From Tamarix chinensis (taxonomy: Eukaryota > Streptophyta > Magnoliopsida > Caryophyllales > Tamaricaceae): a stretch of DNA of 64,000 nucleotides. The stretch covers positions 140,834,859 to 140,898,858 of the forward strand of contig CM060171.1 of the NCBI GenBank assembly GCA_030549775.1. Direction: 5' to 3'. The notes under the pieces were generated by a model, which had not been told where the DNA came from, ran no database searches, and was given only the letters and a program-made list of their open reading frames with translations. The position numbers and the translations under genes are program-made. Positions 9,410 to 22,429 of the stretch are shown here, in pieces; position 1 is the first letter of the stretch, and each line of letters begins with the position of its first letter.

Positions 9410-10726
9410 TCAAGGTGGATACGTCCACTTGAGAGCTGCTTCACCAAATCCTTCCTTGTGATGATCATCTTTATCCTGCAAGGAAGAAAAAGACAAAATG
9501 TTAGATTTAATGAAAGATTTGATCCAGCAAGAACGTAACTTACCTAGATTAGAGTTTAAACTGGTGTGTAAAGAGAGAATATTTTGTCCAATGTCCATGT
9601 ATCTTGATCTCTCTATTGAAGGAACATATTTTTCCATCTCAAAATCTTTAAACACGTCCTTCCAACATAACCTCTCCTTTGGAGCATCACGCTTTTTATT
9701 AAATGTATCCAAGGTGATTTGATTACTCTCTTCACTCTTGGATCCATCTAACCTGCTAAAAGAGGAAAAACAAGGAGTGTGGTTAGCATAAATAAAATCA
9801 AAGTTGTCCAAAGGCTTACCTTGTGTCTCGTGGTTATCTCCAAGCAAAATTGGGGAATAAATGTTCAAAGATGGTATATGGTAGGTGAAAGTGATAGTCT
9901 TGTCATCCATATACTTCTCTTTGTTCACTTGATCCTCATTTTGATGAGCTTCTTCTTCTACTTTTGCAAGCTCTTCTTCCACTTGATCTTGCTCTTCTTC
10001 CACTTGATCTTGCTCTTCAATGTTTTTCATGGAAACCTCCTCAACTAGCTCATCCTCACATTCAGATATGGCATCATCATCCTCATAACTCTGACTTGAA
10101 TTTGGAATTGAAGTACTAGAGAGCTCTTTTTGTGCTTCTAATTGATTAATCAGGTTGACCATATAACCCATTTTCTCCTCTAGCACTGACACCCTTTCAT
10201 TTTGCACAATCTGACTTTGCACCAGTTGATTTTGGATGTCTACCAACTGGTTTTGACCATTTGTCAATGCTTCAAGAAGCTTATCCATTTTTTCTGAACT
10301 TGAGGGTTCTGAAACTGGAGAAGATTCTTGTTGAGGATATTGATAATATTTTGAAGTTTCATATTCACGTGTGTAAGGGTCTTGATATGGCACAGAATAA
10401 TGATCATTCATCCCCCATCCAAAGTTGGGTTGATGCCTCATTCCCGAATAGTATGTGCTTGTATAGGGATCGTGTCCTTGAAAACCATTGAAAGATTGAG
10501 CACCAGATTGTGTCCATCCTCCTCCTCTCATAGCTTGTTCATGGTAAGCATATGGATTTCCTTGCGTATGACAAACTCTACTTATGTTAACAATTCTAGC
10601 TTCAGCTACCTGTAAAACAAGAGTAGTAAGTTTATTAAGTTTATCTTCAAGACTACTCATACTTACCTCATTTACTCTTGTGTTCAGATTCGAGCAAAGT
10701 TTTCCATAACCAAATGATCCTCTCAT
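9410..10726 (-). CDS. Gag-like ORF of non-autonomous Athila-like element B
   Basis: A 438-residue open frame homologous to the A ORF along its whole length. The start is MRGSFGYG, right after a TTTTCAG. It holds SSLEDKLNKLTTLVLQ, the Athila-Gag-like TYYSGMRHQPNF, a single SEPSSSEKMDKLLEAL unit (A has two), a helix-prone Gln/Asn/Leu segment and an acidic stretch with a short repeat (EEQDQVEEEQDQVEEEL). It lacks a zinc knuckle, protease and RT. That two copies stay open over >430 codons despite many differences suggests that coding was maintained in the active ancestor. Splice-like signals within the frame are conserved. Confidence 0.7.
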   Translation of the reverse strand: MRGSFGYGKLCSNLNTRVNEVSMSSLEDKLNKLTTLVLQVAEARIVNISRVCHTQGNPYAYHEQAMRGGGWTQSGAQSFNGFQGHDPYTSTYYSGMRHQPNFGWGMNDHYSVPYQDPYTREYETSKYYQYPQQESSPVSEPSSSEKMDKLLEALTNGQNQLVDIQNQLVQSQIVQNERVSVLEEKMGYMVNLINQLEAQKELSSTSIPNSSQSYEDDDAISECEDELVEEVSMKNIEEQDQVEEEQDQVEEELAKVEEEAHQNEDQVNKEKYMDDKTITFTYHIPSLNIYSPILLGDNHETQGKPLDNFDFIYANHTPCFSSFSRLDGSKSEESNQITLDTFNKKRDAPKERLCWKDVFKDFEMEKYVPSIERSRYMDIGQNILSLHTSLNSNLGKLRSCWIKSFIKSNILSFSSLQDKDDHHKEGFGEAALKWTYPP

Positions 10727-10892
10727 AGCCACCTGAAAATACTAATACTTCAAAGGAAAAGGTTACTATCAAAACACACCAAAACTCCAAAGAAAATCTA
10801 AAAAAAAAAAAAAACTAAGAGAAAAAAAAATACAAAAACACTAAAAATGAAAACACACTAAAAATACTAGCAAAATAAAGGTGAAGTTACCA

Positions 10893-10911
10893 ATCCCCGG
10901 CAACGGCGCCA
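10893..10911 (-). other. Primer binding site, tRNA-Asp type (element B)
   Basis: On the - strand it reads TGGCGCCGTTGCCGGGGAT, identical to the site in element A and complementary to the tRNA-Asp 3' end. It lies five bases from the LTR end at 10917. Confidence 0.9.
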
Positions 10912-10916
10912 AAAAT

Positions 10917-12026
10917 TGGTGCGACCGTAGCCGGCACGCAATTTAAACCCTCTTGTTGTCAAATGTAGCACTGGTAAATAAGGGTATCGTTCTAAACCGG
11001 GGATTGAGAGGGCTCACCTCTATCTAACTAGCTTAAACTATAAATAAAATAAAAACACTAAATAACCTAAAAGAAATAAATAATAAAAATACTAATGGGG
11101 GTTTATCAAAATAATAAAATAAAAATAATGAGATTAAATAAAATAAAATAAACTAATAATGAAAATAATGGAAAATAATGGGAAACTAGCAGATAGGAGA
11201 AATATGTTAGGGAAATAAAAATCCACCACTAGATTAGGTTGAAAATATAATATTTATTTCTAAGTCAATTTTAATCGTGAGAAAGAGATCGACCAAGTTG
11301 CACACCAAACGCAGGTCCATACACCTTATATTACTTCCCTTAATTAATTAATACGACCACGCGCCTATATTAATCCTATTAAATACTAGCAGTATAGCAG
11401 CAACAAGCAGCTCCTATATTTAACTAGATTTAATGCATTAAGTGTAAGTGGAAGGCTGTCAATCTAAGTACCCAGACTAGTACAAAACGCATGTCTAGCT
11501 GTATTTCCTATTCTTGACCCACACGTATCGAAACGTTTTACCACTTCGGTTAGAATCACAAAACGATTAGGTGAATTGTTATCTAACCTAGCTGCAATTT
11601 ATACATATAAATTCTAGTATATTTAGATGGCCACCTCGCAGGCAAATAATCCTACATACTGTCACTTATGAGGAACCAGAACAAGGCATGCACCAAATAA
11701 ACTATACTGGACAGAATCATACATATAAACGATAGCAATTAATTTAGAGTCAAGAAACAATCTCACGAAACAAAGAAAATAAAAATATAATTCAAATCAT
11801 AATCTAGGGTTTCAAATTATTCCCTAACAATAAATAATCAGCCACTCATAATTAAAGAATTAATTACACAGAAATATATATCTAAAATATAAATTAAAAA
11901 TAAGAGAAAGAAATAACCGGAATTAATTTTAAATTAAAGATCAATAATTTATTCAGATAAAAATTAATTTTATCTGAAATAAATTCTACCGGTATTAATT
12001 TCTTCCTTATTTTCTTCTCTCTCAGT
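10917..12026 (-). mobile_element. Element B 5' LTR (outer part lost)
   Basis: Inverted copy of 121-1231. Homology stops abruptly after TTCTCTCTC at 12026; the GC-rich and U3 portions (about 0.65 kb) are missing. Across 300-500 of the A 5' LTR the match is identical where I compared it, whereas the 3' LTR of A differs at about ten positions. Confidence 0.9.
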
Positions 12027-12640
12027 ACTAAAGGAGATCAAGAACCCGAGACACAAAGGTACATCGGTCATACTGGTGCATACAAGTTACTCAGTACTCT
12101 TCAACCATCAATCCAGGGATGCAAAGGTACCCTAGTCGTACTGATACATAAAGCTACTCAGTACCCTACCGACAAAGACACCTAATCCATAAGTATACAT
12201 ACCCCCTAAATAGGTTTGTAGAGCTAAATAGAGTAATATATAGGGCCTGGTTAGGGCACAAAAGAACACCAATGAATACCAGAATAATTGTGGGTTAAAC
12301 CATGTCTTTAGGGCAGTGACCCCTAAATAGCCACTATTCTCGATCTCGAGGTCTTTCACTGTAAGTATTAGTGTCTTAATTAAGGTGATCACGAAAAAGC
12401 ACAATAATCGGATACTTATTCACTTTCAATTGTTCTAGTATCATTAATAATTTATTATTCATACAGTTATCTAAGATAACACAAAGGAAATCAATAAGGC
12501 CATTATAATCTCATCCAATTCTGATTTAGGATTTGTTTGCGTGATACTCACTAATCGTCAAATACTCTTACCTTACTATTAAGTGTTATTTGAGTCTTAT
12601 TACGAACCTTCAGTGTCCCCTCAACATTTTAGATATGAAT
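12027..12640. repeat. Unassigned sequence with a 68-bp tandem duplication
   Basis: Two similar units begin at 12051 and 12119 (GCAAAGGTAC/CACAAAGGTAC ... CTACTCAGTAC), period about 68 bp. The rest to 12640 is anonymous, with no credible ORF. Confidence 0.5.
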
Positions 12641-13690
12641 CACTGATTTACCCCCTTACTTGTATAAATATTAAGCCATCCCTTCCTTACTCGTTAATTT
12701 ACCATATCACCCTTCGGGTTGCATAATTACCAAATTACCCTTTACTCGATTTAGGTTACATAGTTATCTTCTACACTTTTTAGATCACCGTTCATCCTTC
12801 ATAATTGTTACACTTATCATATTTCCTGTTTGGTTGGTTAGATTATCGAATTGACCTTCTCCTTGTTATAATTACTAAATTGCCCTTAAGTTGGATAAAT
12901 TACCAAATTACCCTTCTTCATTATCATGATTACCAATTTGCCCCTTTAGTTGGTTAAATAATTACCAATTTACCCTTTAGTCGATTAAATTACTAGACTG
13001 TCATTCTCTATTATCAAAATTACCATTTTACCCTTCTCAATTATTATAATTACCATTTACCCTTCTCTACGGTTACAATTCCCAATTTACCCTTCTCCAT
13101 TATTATAAATACCAACTTACCCTTTCTCCATTATTACAATTACCAATTTACCATTCTCCATAATTATAATTACCAATTTACCCTTCTCCATATTTATAAT
13201 TATTAATTTACCCTTCTCCATAATTATAATTACCAATTTACGCTTCTCTATAATTATAACATTTTACCCTTCTTCGTAATTATAATTATTAGTCTACCCT
13301 TCTTCATTATTAAAATTACCCTAATACCCTTTTGTTGATTAATTTACCAAACTACCCATCTCTATTATCATAATTTTACAATTGCTCTTCTATAATCATA
13401 ATTTAATTATCAAATTACCATTTGTCGTTATTATAATTACTAAGTTACCCCTTACTCCCAAATTTACCATAATATCCTTTTATTTACAAAATTATCATTC
13501 TACCCCTTTACTTCCCTTTTACTTCTAAAGTTACCATTTTACCCTTTTCTTCCAAAATTACCATTTTACCCCTTACTTCCAAAATTACCATTCTTACCCC
13601 CTTTACTTATAAAATTACCATTTTGCCATTTACTTATAAAATTACCATATTGCCCTTTTGCCTCCAAAATTACCACTTTACCCCCTTTAG
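12640..13690. repeat. Degenerate ~30-bp tandem array
   Basis: Units of the form ATAATTATAATTACCAATTTACCCTTCTCC recur throughout, best preserved at 13060-13260, and drift towards TTACCATTTTACCCCTTACTTCC at the right. Spacing varies, so it is an old minisatellite-like array. No protein is encoded. Confidence 0.7.
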
Positions 13691-14290
13691 TACACCACCT
13701 TTATTAAATTAACATTACCACATGGAATAATAATATTAATACTCTATTAACAATATCCAACTTCACGAACTATTATATTTTAATATATACTTATTAGCAC
13801 CCACACATATTAGGCTACATTCTTGCACAAGAGATATTATTAAAATGCCCATAAGGCTCACAATAATACTATTCATGCATAAATGGTCACAATAACATAA
13901 TATGGCATGGATACATACTTAACACTTTCATTAATAATCAAACTCTTCCTTTAAGCAACATTTCCACACATGTCATATAAACTAACATACTTTATTTTTT
14001 ATCAATCAATACAAGCAAATATATATATTATATTAAACCACAAATATTAAGCATAATAACATATTAAAAATCCTAATGTGCTAACATACATTTATCCATG
14101 CATTAAAGTGGTGTTTAACAATTACCTTAATTCCCATAAAAAATTGAACATTTCGGGTATCCCGTTTGAAGATTCGAGATTTAAATAGCAAAATCAACAC
14201 CTAAAAATAACATCAATATCTATTATATTAGAAATAAGAAAAACCAAAGCATAATACTTTTTAAAATTTACTAAATGAAATAATTAACTT
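13690..14290. other. AT-rich sequence without genes
   Basis: I see no credible ORF, RNA gene or repeat structure beyond AT richness. Confidence 0.5.
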
Positions 14291-15650
14291 AAATATTATT
14301 ATACCTTTAAATTATTAACAAAAATGGGCCAATAAATAAAGTAACTCATTCTGCTTATGCAACATGAGCTACATGAAAAAATAAGGGTCGAAGGGTCGAA
14401 GGTTGCACGAAGAAGAGGGTGGAAGGGGTGTTTTCGGGTTGGGGTCTTTAGGCTAGAAAAGAAGGTAGATGGGGGAGGATTTAGGGCAAGGGAATAGTTC
14501 AGGAGTGAAGAGGGAGTGTAGGTGGTTGTCGGGGATGGGTTTACGGGGGCCAAGGGCTGCGGTGGCGAGGCCTCGAAGTGGGCTGCAGAAGTGGACTGGG
14601 CTGAGAAAGAAGGAAACAAGAGGAGGAAAATGAAGGGGTTCAGGTGATGGTTTCGACCAAAGCATGTGTGGGGGTGGTAGAGGAGGTTTTAGGGAGTGGA
14701 TTGGTGGTTTGGGTGGCGGCAGAGGCGGACATACAGCGGTGAACGGAGGGGTTGTAGGGAGGGCTGCTGAGAAGGGAGAAAAATGGGGAGAAAAAAGAAG
14801 AGGGGACGAAGAAGGAGTTACGGGGTGGCTTGGACAGTGTTGTGGTGGTGTAGGGAAAGAGTAGAAGGGTGCATAAGGTGGTTTAGGTGGCTGGTGAGGT
14901 GGAGGAAGAGACGAAGGGCGACAGTGTAGCCAAAACATGGAGGAAAAAGGAAGGAGAAGAAAGGGAGAAGAGGGAGGTCGAGGAAGGGGGAAAGCTCAAA
15001 GAAATGGGGCAAAGAGAGGCTAGAGAGGTGAAGAAAAAGGAGAGGGAGAATAAGAGGGCAGCTGGTTGTCCGGTGGCAGCGTGTAGGGTGGTAGGGTGGC
15101 AGGGAGAGGGAAGGAAACAAGGGGGAAAGGGAGGCCATGCGTGATGGGGTGCATGGCTAGTTGGGTCCAAAATTGTGAAAAAAAGATCAGGGAGGAGAGA
15201 GTGGTGGAGGGTTGTAGTGGTGGCAGCAGGCGGTGCCCGAGGTGGCAGGCATGGCGAGTTGGCGACAGGGACAAGTTAGGGCCTGGGTTGGGGCGTAGAA
15301 GAAGGAAGAAGAAGAAAGAAGGAAGGGGGTAGGTGTAGGTCGGCAAAGGAAAGAAAAGGGTGTGGGCAGGCCCAGTCTAGGGGAGAATGGAAGGAAAGAA
15401 AAAAGTGGGGAGTTGGGCTGGGTCGATGTGCGCAGGGGAGGAAGGGAAAGAAGGCGGCTCGTGTGGGTGAGGAAGGAAGGAATAAGGGAAGATGGGCCAG
15501 TGGCCCACGTGCAGGGGGAAGGGGCGAGCAGGCCGGCCTGGCGGCCCGAAGAGGGAAAAAGAAAAAAGGAAGAAAGGAGGAAAAAGGAGAAAAAGGAGAA
15601 AAAGGAGAAAGAAAAGAAAAAAGGAAAAAGGGAAAAAAAAGGAAAAATTA
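14290..15650 (+). mobile_element. G-rich/purine-rich block, probable LTR fragment
   Basis: A guanine-rich block ends with GGCCGGCCTGGCGGCCCG and a long (GGAAAAA)n-like purine tract, then changes abruptly to AT-rich DNA. The G-rich block, GGCC-rich spot and A/G tract follow each other as in copy C at 22430-23610. It is therefore probably a diverged relative of that LTR-like family. Overlapping ORFs on both strands are composition artefacts. Confidence 0.4.
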
Positions 15651-17640
15651 AAATAATCGAATGTAATATTTGTGGGAAATAAATTTATTTAATAATTTAA
15701 TTTAATATAATTAAATATAAGGGTTTCAAAAGGTTAATTTTGGGAAAATATTGGTTTGAAAATTTATTTAAATAAAATGAGTATGCTATAATAATAAAAT
15801 ATTTATTTTAATTTATTAAATATCCCCATACAAATTTATATACTCAAAAATCCATAAAATAATTAAATTAAATAATTTTAAAAGCTAGTTTATCCCAAAT
15901 AAAAGTTATTTATTAAATTATAGGTTTTCTAAAATTTTGAAGAATTACACTTATAAGTAACGAAAGACATGTATGAATTATTATAAAGTTTGGATAATTA
16001 TTGAGGAAGATAAATATGATTTGGTGACTTTTATGGTCTAAAACTATCTGAAAATTTTCAAAAATGATATGAATAATAATGAAATATTTTTTTTATCATG
16101 TTTAGCTCAATAATACTAAAGAAATATGATTCCCAAAGTTTCTTGAAATTTAGATAAACCGTAAGGGATTAACATATTCAAAACACTAATATAAGGCCAT
16201 TTTGGGCATGAATAGGGCATTTTTGCCAACAAATTGGGTTAACATTGAAAAAATAAAATCCCATAAGAGTTATAAAAATGTGATGATATCAAATATCCAT
16301 ACAAAAGAATAGTTTGAAAATAGTTTATACGCCAAAAGTGGCTTACAAGTCTCACAAAACACAAATATTTAAGAAATGACAGTGATTCATTAATGAATTG
16401 TTTTGGAACACAACTAGGATTTTAAAACACTCTAAATATTTGATAAAAAATAAGGGAAATTAACCTCCACAAATACCAATCCCGAATAAGTTAGGTTTTC
16501 CAAAATATTTGGGTATCACAACAACAATAATGGAGGAATGAAGGAGGTTGAAAATTGTTATTTTTATGAGCTAAGAGGGTCAAACTTTCTATTTTGGGGC
16601 ATAAGGTTGGAAGAATAAATGGATAAAGAAGATAGTTATGCTAATAAAGACACTTTAATGATATTTTATGGTAAAATAACAACAAAAAATAAAGTGGGAA
16701 GGATGGTATAATTTTTGACAGCCCAAGGGTCAGAAAATTATTACCACAACTTTATTTAGATATTTTAGGAAGATAAGATCAAAGTTGAGATATTTAGGGT
16801 ATATTTAGTGTAGAGGAAGTTGACTTTTGGAATTTAATTATGATTAAAATTGGTGAAATTTATCTAAAAATGCTAAAAATATATATTTAAATATGTCTTA
16901 ATTTCTATTTAGCCTAAATATGTCAAAATATAAATATCTTTGAAGTTTTGTAAAAAAATATCTAACCAAAATGCTATTTTTAGGGTTTAAAACGTGAAAA
17001 GGGGTAAAAGGGTGAAGAATAATGTATTTTCTTCTAAGTCTCCATTTATTTTTTTTAAAAAGTTAAAATATGATGAAATTATAATCATTTAAAAGAATTT
17101 TAATGACCAAAAGTGGCTTATAGCTCTAAAATAACTCAAAATCATAAGAAAGGTTAAATTATTGAAATAAAACATTTTAATGACATAATGATAGACATAA
17201 TAATAGATATATTTTAGAAAATTAGGGTATAACTGAAATGCCTCGAAATTTTCTAATTTTAAAGATTATATTATAAAATTTAATTCTTCTAAGTTTTATT
17301 AGAAAATTTAATTTAATAAATTATTTTTACTAAAATAAAAGGAAATTTATCAGGGTAAATTAATAAGAAATTTTATAAATATGTTGATTAGAGAAAATTT
17401 GGGTATTTTTACTAATGAAAGATTTTAATTTGAGAATTTATTTAAATAAATTATTTCTTTTAAATTAAGAAAGAGAAAATAGTTTCAAATTAATATGAAT
17501 TTTATAAATAATTTAATTTGAGAAAAGTAGAGTACTCTAATAATTAAAATGGAATTTATGAAAAATCCTTTAAAAATTCTATTTTAGCCTAAAAAGGAAT
17601 TTAAATATTATTATTTTTAAAATTTAATTGGCCCTAACCT
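15650..17640. other. AT-rich region without genes
   Basis: Two kb of A/T-rich sequence without a credible ORF. It resembles in composition the AT-rich parts of nearby LTR-like blocks. Nothing else is supportable. Confidence 0.5.
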
Positions 17641-18338
17641 AATTATTTTTTCCCCTTTTTCCCTTTTCCTTTTTCTTTTTTTTCCTTACCTTCCCAAGCT
17701 GGGCCTAGTTGCGGCCCATCTTCCTTCTCTTCCTGTCGCGGCCCATTCCTGTTCTTTCCTTACTTCTTCCCTCGGCAACCAGCGTGCCGAGTTTCTACTC
17801 CTTTATAACCAAAATTCATTGTTTCATTTAAACGGTCTTAACCTCGCGCCCGACCACCTGGTCTACCTCCCTTTCTTTTCTCTCTTTTTTTCCCAAACCG
17901 CTGGTCCAGCCCACCTTTCTTCTTCCCCGACGTTGAACCTAAAACCTCCAGCCTCCCCCAAATATGGTGTCGCCGACCACATGTGTCGTGACCGGCCTTT
18001 CTCCCACCCATTCTCTTCCCCTTGATGCACACTCCAATTTGAACCGCCCACTTCTCTTTTCTTCCCCACGTTTGCCCCTAATTTCCCTCGCGAAGGTCGG
18101 GCAAAATTTGAAATTTATGCCGCCTGATCAACACCATAACTGTCTCATTTCTCCCCGACTTTGACCTTCTGGTAACCTCCATAACTCGAGCCTACCCTCC
18201 ACCACTATAAATACCCCTTGTATGGCCTGATTTTGAGACTTTCCCCCCCCCCCAAAAACCTTAAGTACAACATGTGCGCCACCGCAGCTTTAGACGCATG
18301 TTACTCCACTGTTAGTCAACCTCACCACCGTCTCTTTC
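17640..18338 (-). mobile_element. Pyrimidine-rich block, probable inverted LTR fragment cut by copy C
   Basis: A (CCCTTTTT)n-like tract, GGGCC motifs and a C-rich block are the reverse-complement order of 14290-15650. The block is interrupted at 18339 by TGTAACACCCC, the start of copy C. A poly-C run lies at 18243-18254. Confidence 0.4.
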
Positions 18339-19049
18339 TGTAACACCCCCAAATTTACTACTGAAAAATTTCGTTCAAATCAAAGTTTTTAGCGGAAGCA
18401 AGAGAATTAAAACCGTAAATTCGGGGGCATTACCGCCACACTTAGTACCAGATCGATCCATAACTACCGACCCGATACTAAGTGCTAAGGCTATAAAGAA
18501 TAAAACTAGATACGAATCATTCATAAAACACGAATTCTACAAATCAGAGTGCGAAGGTAAGAAGTTACATTCCGAAATACAATTTAAAAGGTCCATATAT
18601 CAGAATACTTAAAATAACGGAATTGCAAGATACGATAAAACCCTTAAAAATTTCAATACGACATTTGTATCCTCTAAAGACAGTTACGATTAAACCACAC
18701 GATTTCGAAGGTAAATACCCGGACCACTTACTCACTCATATCCAGCCTGAACCCCAACTTAGTAACTGATCAAGACCTGCATCAAAGGTCTGCTCCCCAC
18801 CATTGGTGGATCATCACAGGACCCATTCAACCAGCATAGTATCAGTACGGGTCCAGTACTGAGTAAGGGCGTAGGCGCTAGGGCCAAGCATACAATCATG
18901 CCACGTAGTCTGCATACACAATCATATAAGGCACATGCAATAATGACAAGATAAGGTCTGAGTACTATCCGGTGACTTATCCTTTATTCTCGTTAATAAT
19001 AATATGTCCATTTCACACATAATCTTTATCAATCCACGTGAGTGCGGAA

Positions 19050-19410
19050 ACCCCACTATTATAGCCGGTGGACCGGAGATATGTACAGGGCAGAACGCTC
19101 CTGGCCACTATTGTTCGCCGGTGGCTCGGTCTCCAGGGCAAAACGCTCCTGGCCACTATTATTTGCCGATGGACCGGTCTGGCCCCGACTCACATGGTGT
19201 TCCACTGTAAGTATTTAGTATCTTTCCCAAGTCTTATCAATTTTATGTTTGGTTTGCTGAGCACGGTAACCCCCACTATTATAGCCGGTGGACCGGAAAT
19301 CATACAGGGCAAAATGCTCCCGACCACTATTGTTCGCCGGTGGCACGGTCTCCAGGGCACCCCGGCTCCTGGCCACTATTATTCGCCGGTGGACCGGTCT
19401 GGGCCCCGGC
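19050..19410 (+). repeat. CCGGTGG subrepeat clusters (copy C)
   Basis: Two clusters of about three units each, with the unit CCACTATTATTCGCCGGTGGACCGG plus a GC-rich linker of about 20 bases. They lie about 200 bp apart and are separated by CCACTGTAAGTATTTAGTA-like sequence. Each unit contains the near-palindrome CCGGTGGACCGG. Confidence 0.8.
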
Positions 19411-20869
19411 TCAGCATCTTTCTCTTTAAGTGATTAGTATTTTAACGTATCTTATTAGAAAGTGTTTTACCCTTGACATGCATGGCTAACTATATCCACA
19501 ATCATCCTCCCAGGAGGGCCCGTCCCATATCTTGGAACTCGTGCACCCCTTATCGCACCTCGATGTCCAATTCCCCGCTATACACGCAACACCTCGTGAT
19601 ATCGGACCCCACCTGTCACTAGTCTCAAGGGTTTCCCTTGAAACCCTAGCTGGACCTATGTGGTCCAACCTCCTCTTACTTCACTACCGTTAATTCAGTT
19701 ATCCTCGACACCTCATCTCATTCTGGTCCAGTCCCCAAATCATATCGATTCTACCTGTGACCCTAAAACTCTAGTTTTCCATCAACTTTAATACCTTTCT
19801 CTTCCCAAAGGTAACCTCTCCCATTCTCCCATATTCCTTCTCTCTCAAACTTCCATAATTATTCATTATAACAAAACCCTCACTCTCAACCCGCACCTCT
19901 CTCACCCTTAACCATTTTCCTTTCGCCTTTTTCATATTACTAATTCTTCCCAAAACCCTAATCGGGTGCCTTATAAGACCCTACGTACTATATTTCGCCT
20001 CGAGCCTCCAGACTTCCAAATGGGCCGTCCACTGACTCCCTCACATCCCAAGGTATCTTTTCATACGTAAGGTTCGTTCCCATGCGGACGTTAACTTCCC
20101 CATGCAAGCCCTATCATTTCCCCCATGTCAACTCTATCATTTCCATCAAACCCTAGTTTCCCCTATGCAACCTTATTTTTATTCCCATGCTTCTATTTAT
20201 TTGTTTTCCCCTCTTCCTCATCATCTCACAATTTATGAGTTCCTTAAATCGCCCATACCTATGTTAACCGACGTACTTCCCTTTAGTTATCTTAATCGCT
20301 TATCTTTCTTTTTCAAGTCCCCACTTCACAACACTTCCTCACAAAACCTAGCATGCATGTCGTAGGGGTCACATCACAACATGTCACATCACATCACACC
20401 ATACTTGCACCACAACATATTAATACACAAAGATGAGAGCACGAGAACGTACTCGGTTCCATGCTGCGCTACACATTACACAGATAATACCCAATTTATA
20501 GCATACAACAGCACAAGCATACAAGACAGGTAAAACATGCAATACCCAAGTGGCCTTAGTTACGTCCTTACCTAAATCGGCGCCGGGCTTGGAGCACGCT
20601 CCTACACCTCCTGGGGTTTGACCCGGTTACCTATAAGAGGGAAATACTTAGGGTTAATCTCCCTCTACCGAAATTATCAAAATTCCTATCTTACCCCTAT
20701 CATGGCCTAATACTAATGCTGATATTAATAATAGGGGTTTATAAATTAAGGGTAGGGTTATTACTATTCTTACAATAGCTTAAATGGATTATCACTAATT
20801 AAAGTGGGTTTTAGCAATCCAATACTAAGGAGAGGGTTTTCACAACATTAATAATAATTACCAATAATA

Positions 20870-20997
20870 CCTACCATAATAATAATACTATTTATAATAA
20901 TAGTGCTCCTAATAAAAAAAATAATAGCTATAATGGTAATAATGATAATAATGGTAATAATTGAAATCATATTAGCATCAGTAATAGTGCATTATCG

Positions 20998-21046
<49 letters not shown>

Positions 21047-22078
21047 TAATAATAGAGTATTTGTACAACCATAGTCGCTTAGGTGACAAAATCAATGATA
21101 ATGTTAATAATAATAATAGTGATAATATTAATAATGATAGGAATGAAGACAATAAGAATACAAATAATAATAATAATAAATACAATGAAAGTATTAGTAA
21201 TAATATCAACGATTATAAAAATAATATTAATAAGGATAATAAGAATAACAGTAATAATCGATAAAATAATGGATGCGATAAACACAATAACGATAAAACA
21301 CTGATAAGAATAATAGTGATAATAATAATAACCATACTAATGATAATAATGAAAGTAATAATAATAATATTACAATAATAATAGTAATATGGTAATAATA
21401 ATGGTAATGATAATAATAATAATAATAATAATAGTAATAATAATACTAATAACATACGTTGAAAATAGAATAGTAAAGACAATAATAATAATAATGATAT
21501 TAACCACAATACTTCTACTAATAATAATAGTAATGGTAATAGCAATAATGATAATAATAACAATAATACTAATAATAACAATAACAATAGTAAAATAACA
21601 ATAACAATATTAATAATAATACTTATACTAATAGTAAAATAATGACCATGATAATAATAATAGTAATAATAATAACAATAACACAACCCTAAGAATAATA
21701 GCAATAATAATAACAATATCAATAATAATAATAATAACAATAATAGTACTAACAATAACAATAGTAAAAATAACAATAATAATATTAATAATAATTATTA
21801 TAATAGTAATAATAATAATCATACTAGTAATACTATTAATAGTAATAACCATTATAATATTAATATTAATATTAATATTAACAACAATAATAACGATAAC
21901 AGTAATAACACTAATGGTAACGTTAGTAGTAATAACACTTAATAATAATAATAGGGATAATAATAACAATAATAACAATAATAATAATAATAATAAAGAT
22001 AATAACAATAATAATATCAATAATAATAATAGCAATAATAGTAGTAATAATAAGGATAATAATAATAATAACAATATG

Positions 22079-22109
<31 letters not shown>

Positions 22110-22330
22110 TAAGATCAATAATAATAATAATAATAATAATAAAGATAATAATAATAACAACAATAATAATAATAATAATAACAATAATATGATAATAATA
22201 ATAGTAGTAATAATAATAATAATAATAATATTGGTGTTAGTATTAGTAGTAACAATAATATTAGTAATAATAATAATAGTGTTAATATTACTCATAATAA
22301 TACTCATAATATTAGTTAATAATATTAATC
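20870..22330 (+). repeat. Imperfect (AAT)n microsatellite, ~1.45 kb
   Basis: Nearly continuous AAT repeats interrupted by single-base changes. The same tract type occurs at the same relative place in copies D (24580-25000) and E (45420-46710), so it belongs to the LTR family. All ORFs here are homopolymeric artefacts. Confidence 0.9.
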
Positions 22331-22429
22331 CCACTAATCACCTTTATTTATTTAATCATTTAACCCTTATTATTATTTACTTATCTTATTCATTTATTTA
22401 TTTTATTTTCTAGGACTTAGGGTTCAGGG

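Larger units (their letters stand above)
1..12026. repeat. 12-kb imperfect palindrome of two LTR elements (A and B)
   Basis: Element A (+ strand, 1-6672) and element B (- strand, 6705-12026) are copies of one LTR retrotransposon family lying tail to tail. The order LTR, primer binding site, gag-like ORF, internal purine tract, terminal purine tract and LTR reads on the + strand from the left and on the - strand from the right. The centre is a rearranged junction near 6673-6704. A is cut by the window edge and B lacks the outer part of its 5' LTR. Long stretches of the two arms are identical when one is reverse-complemented, for example 300-500 against 11640-11840. Confidence 0.93.

Noticed and set aside
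12640..13690. CRISPR-like look of a short repeated motif
   Set aside because: Units are adjacent and degenerate, spacers are not unique and the genome is eukaryotic.
14299..15682. Several overlapping Pro/Ser-rich or Gly/Arg/Lys-rich ORFs
   Set aside because: They come from G-rich and purine-rich DNA with few stops, overlap on both strands and show no domain.
20967..22413. Many ORFs of Leu/Ile/Asn runs on both strands
   Set aside because: They are translations of the AAT microsatellite and exist in every frame; no gene signals.
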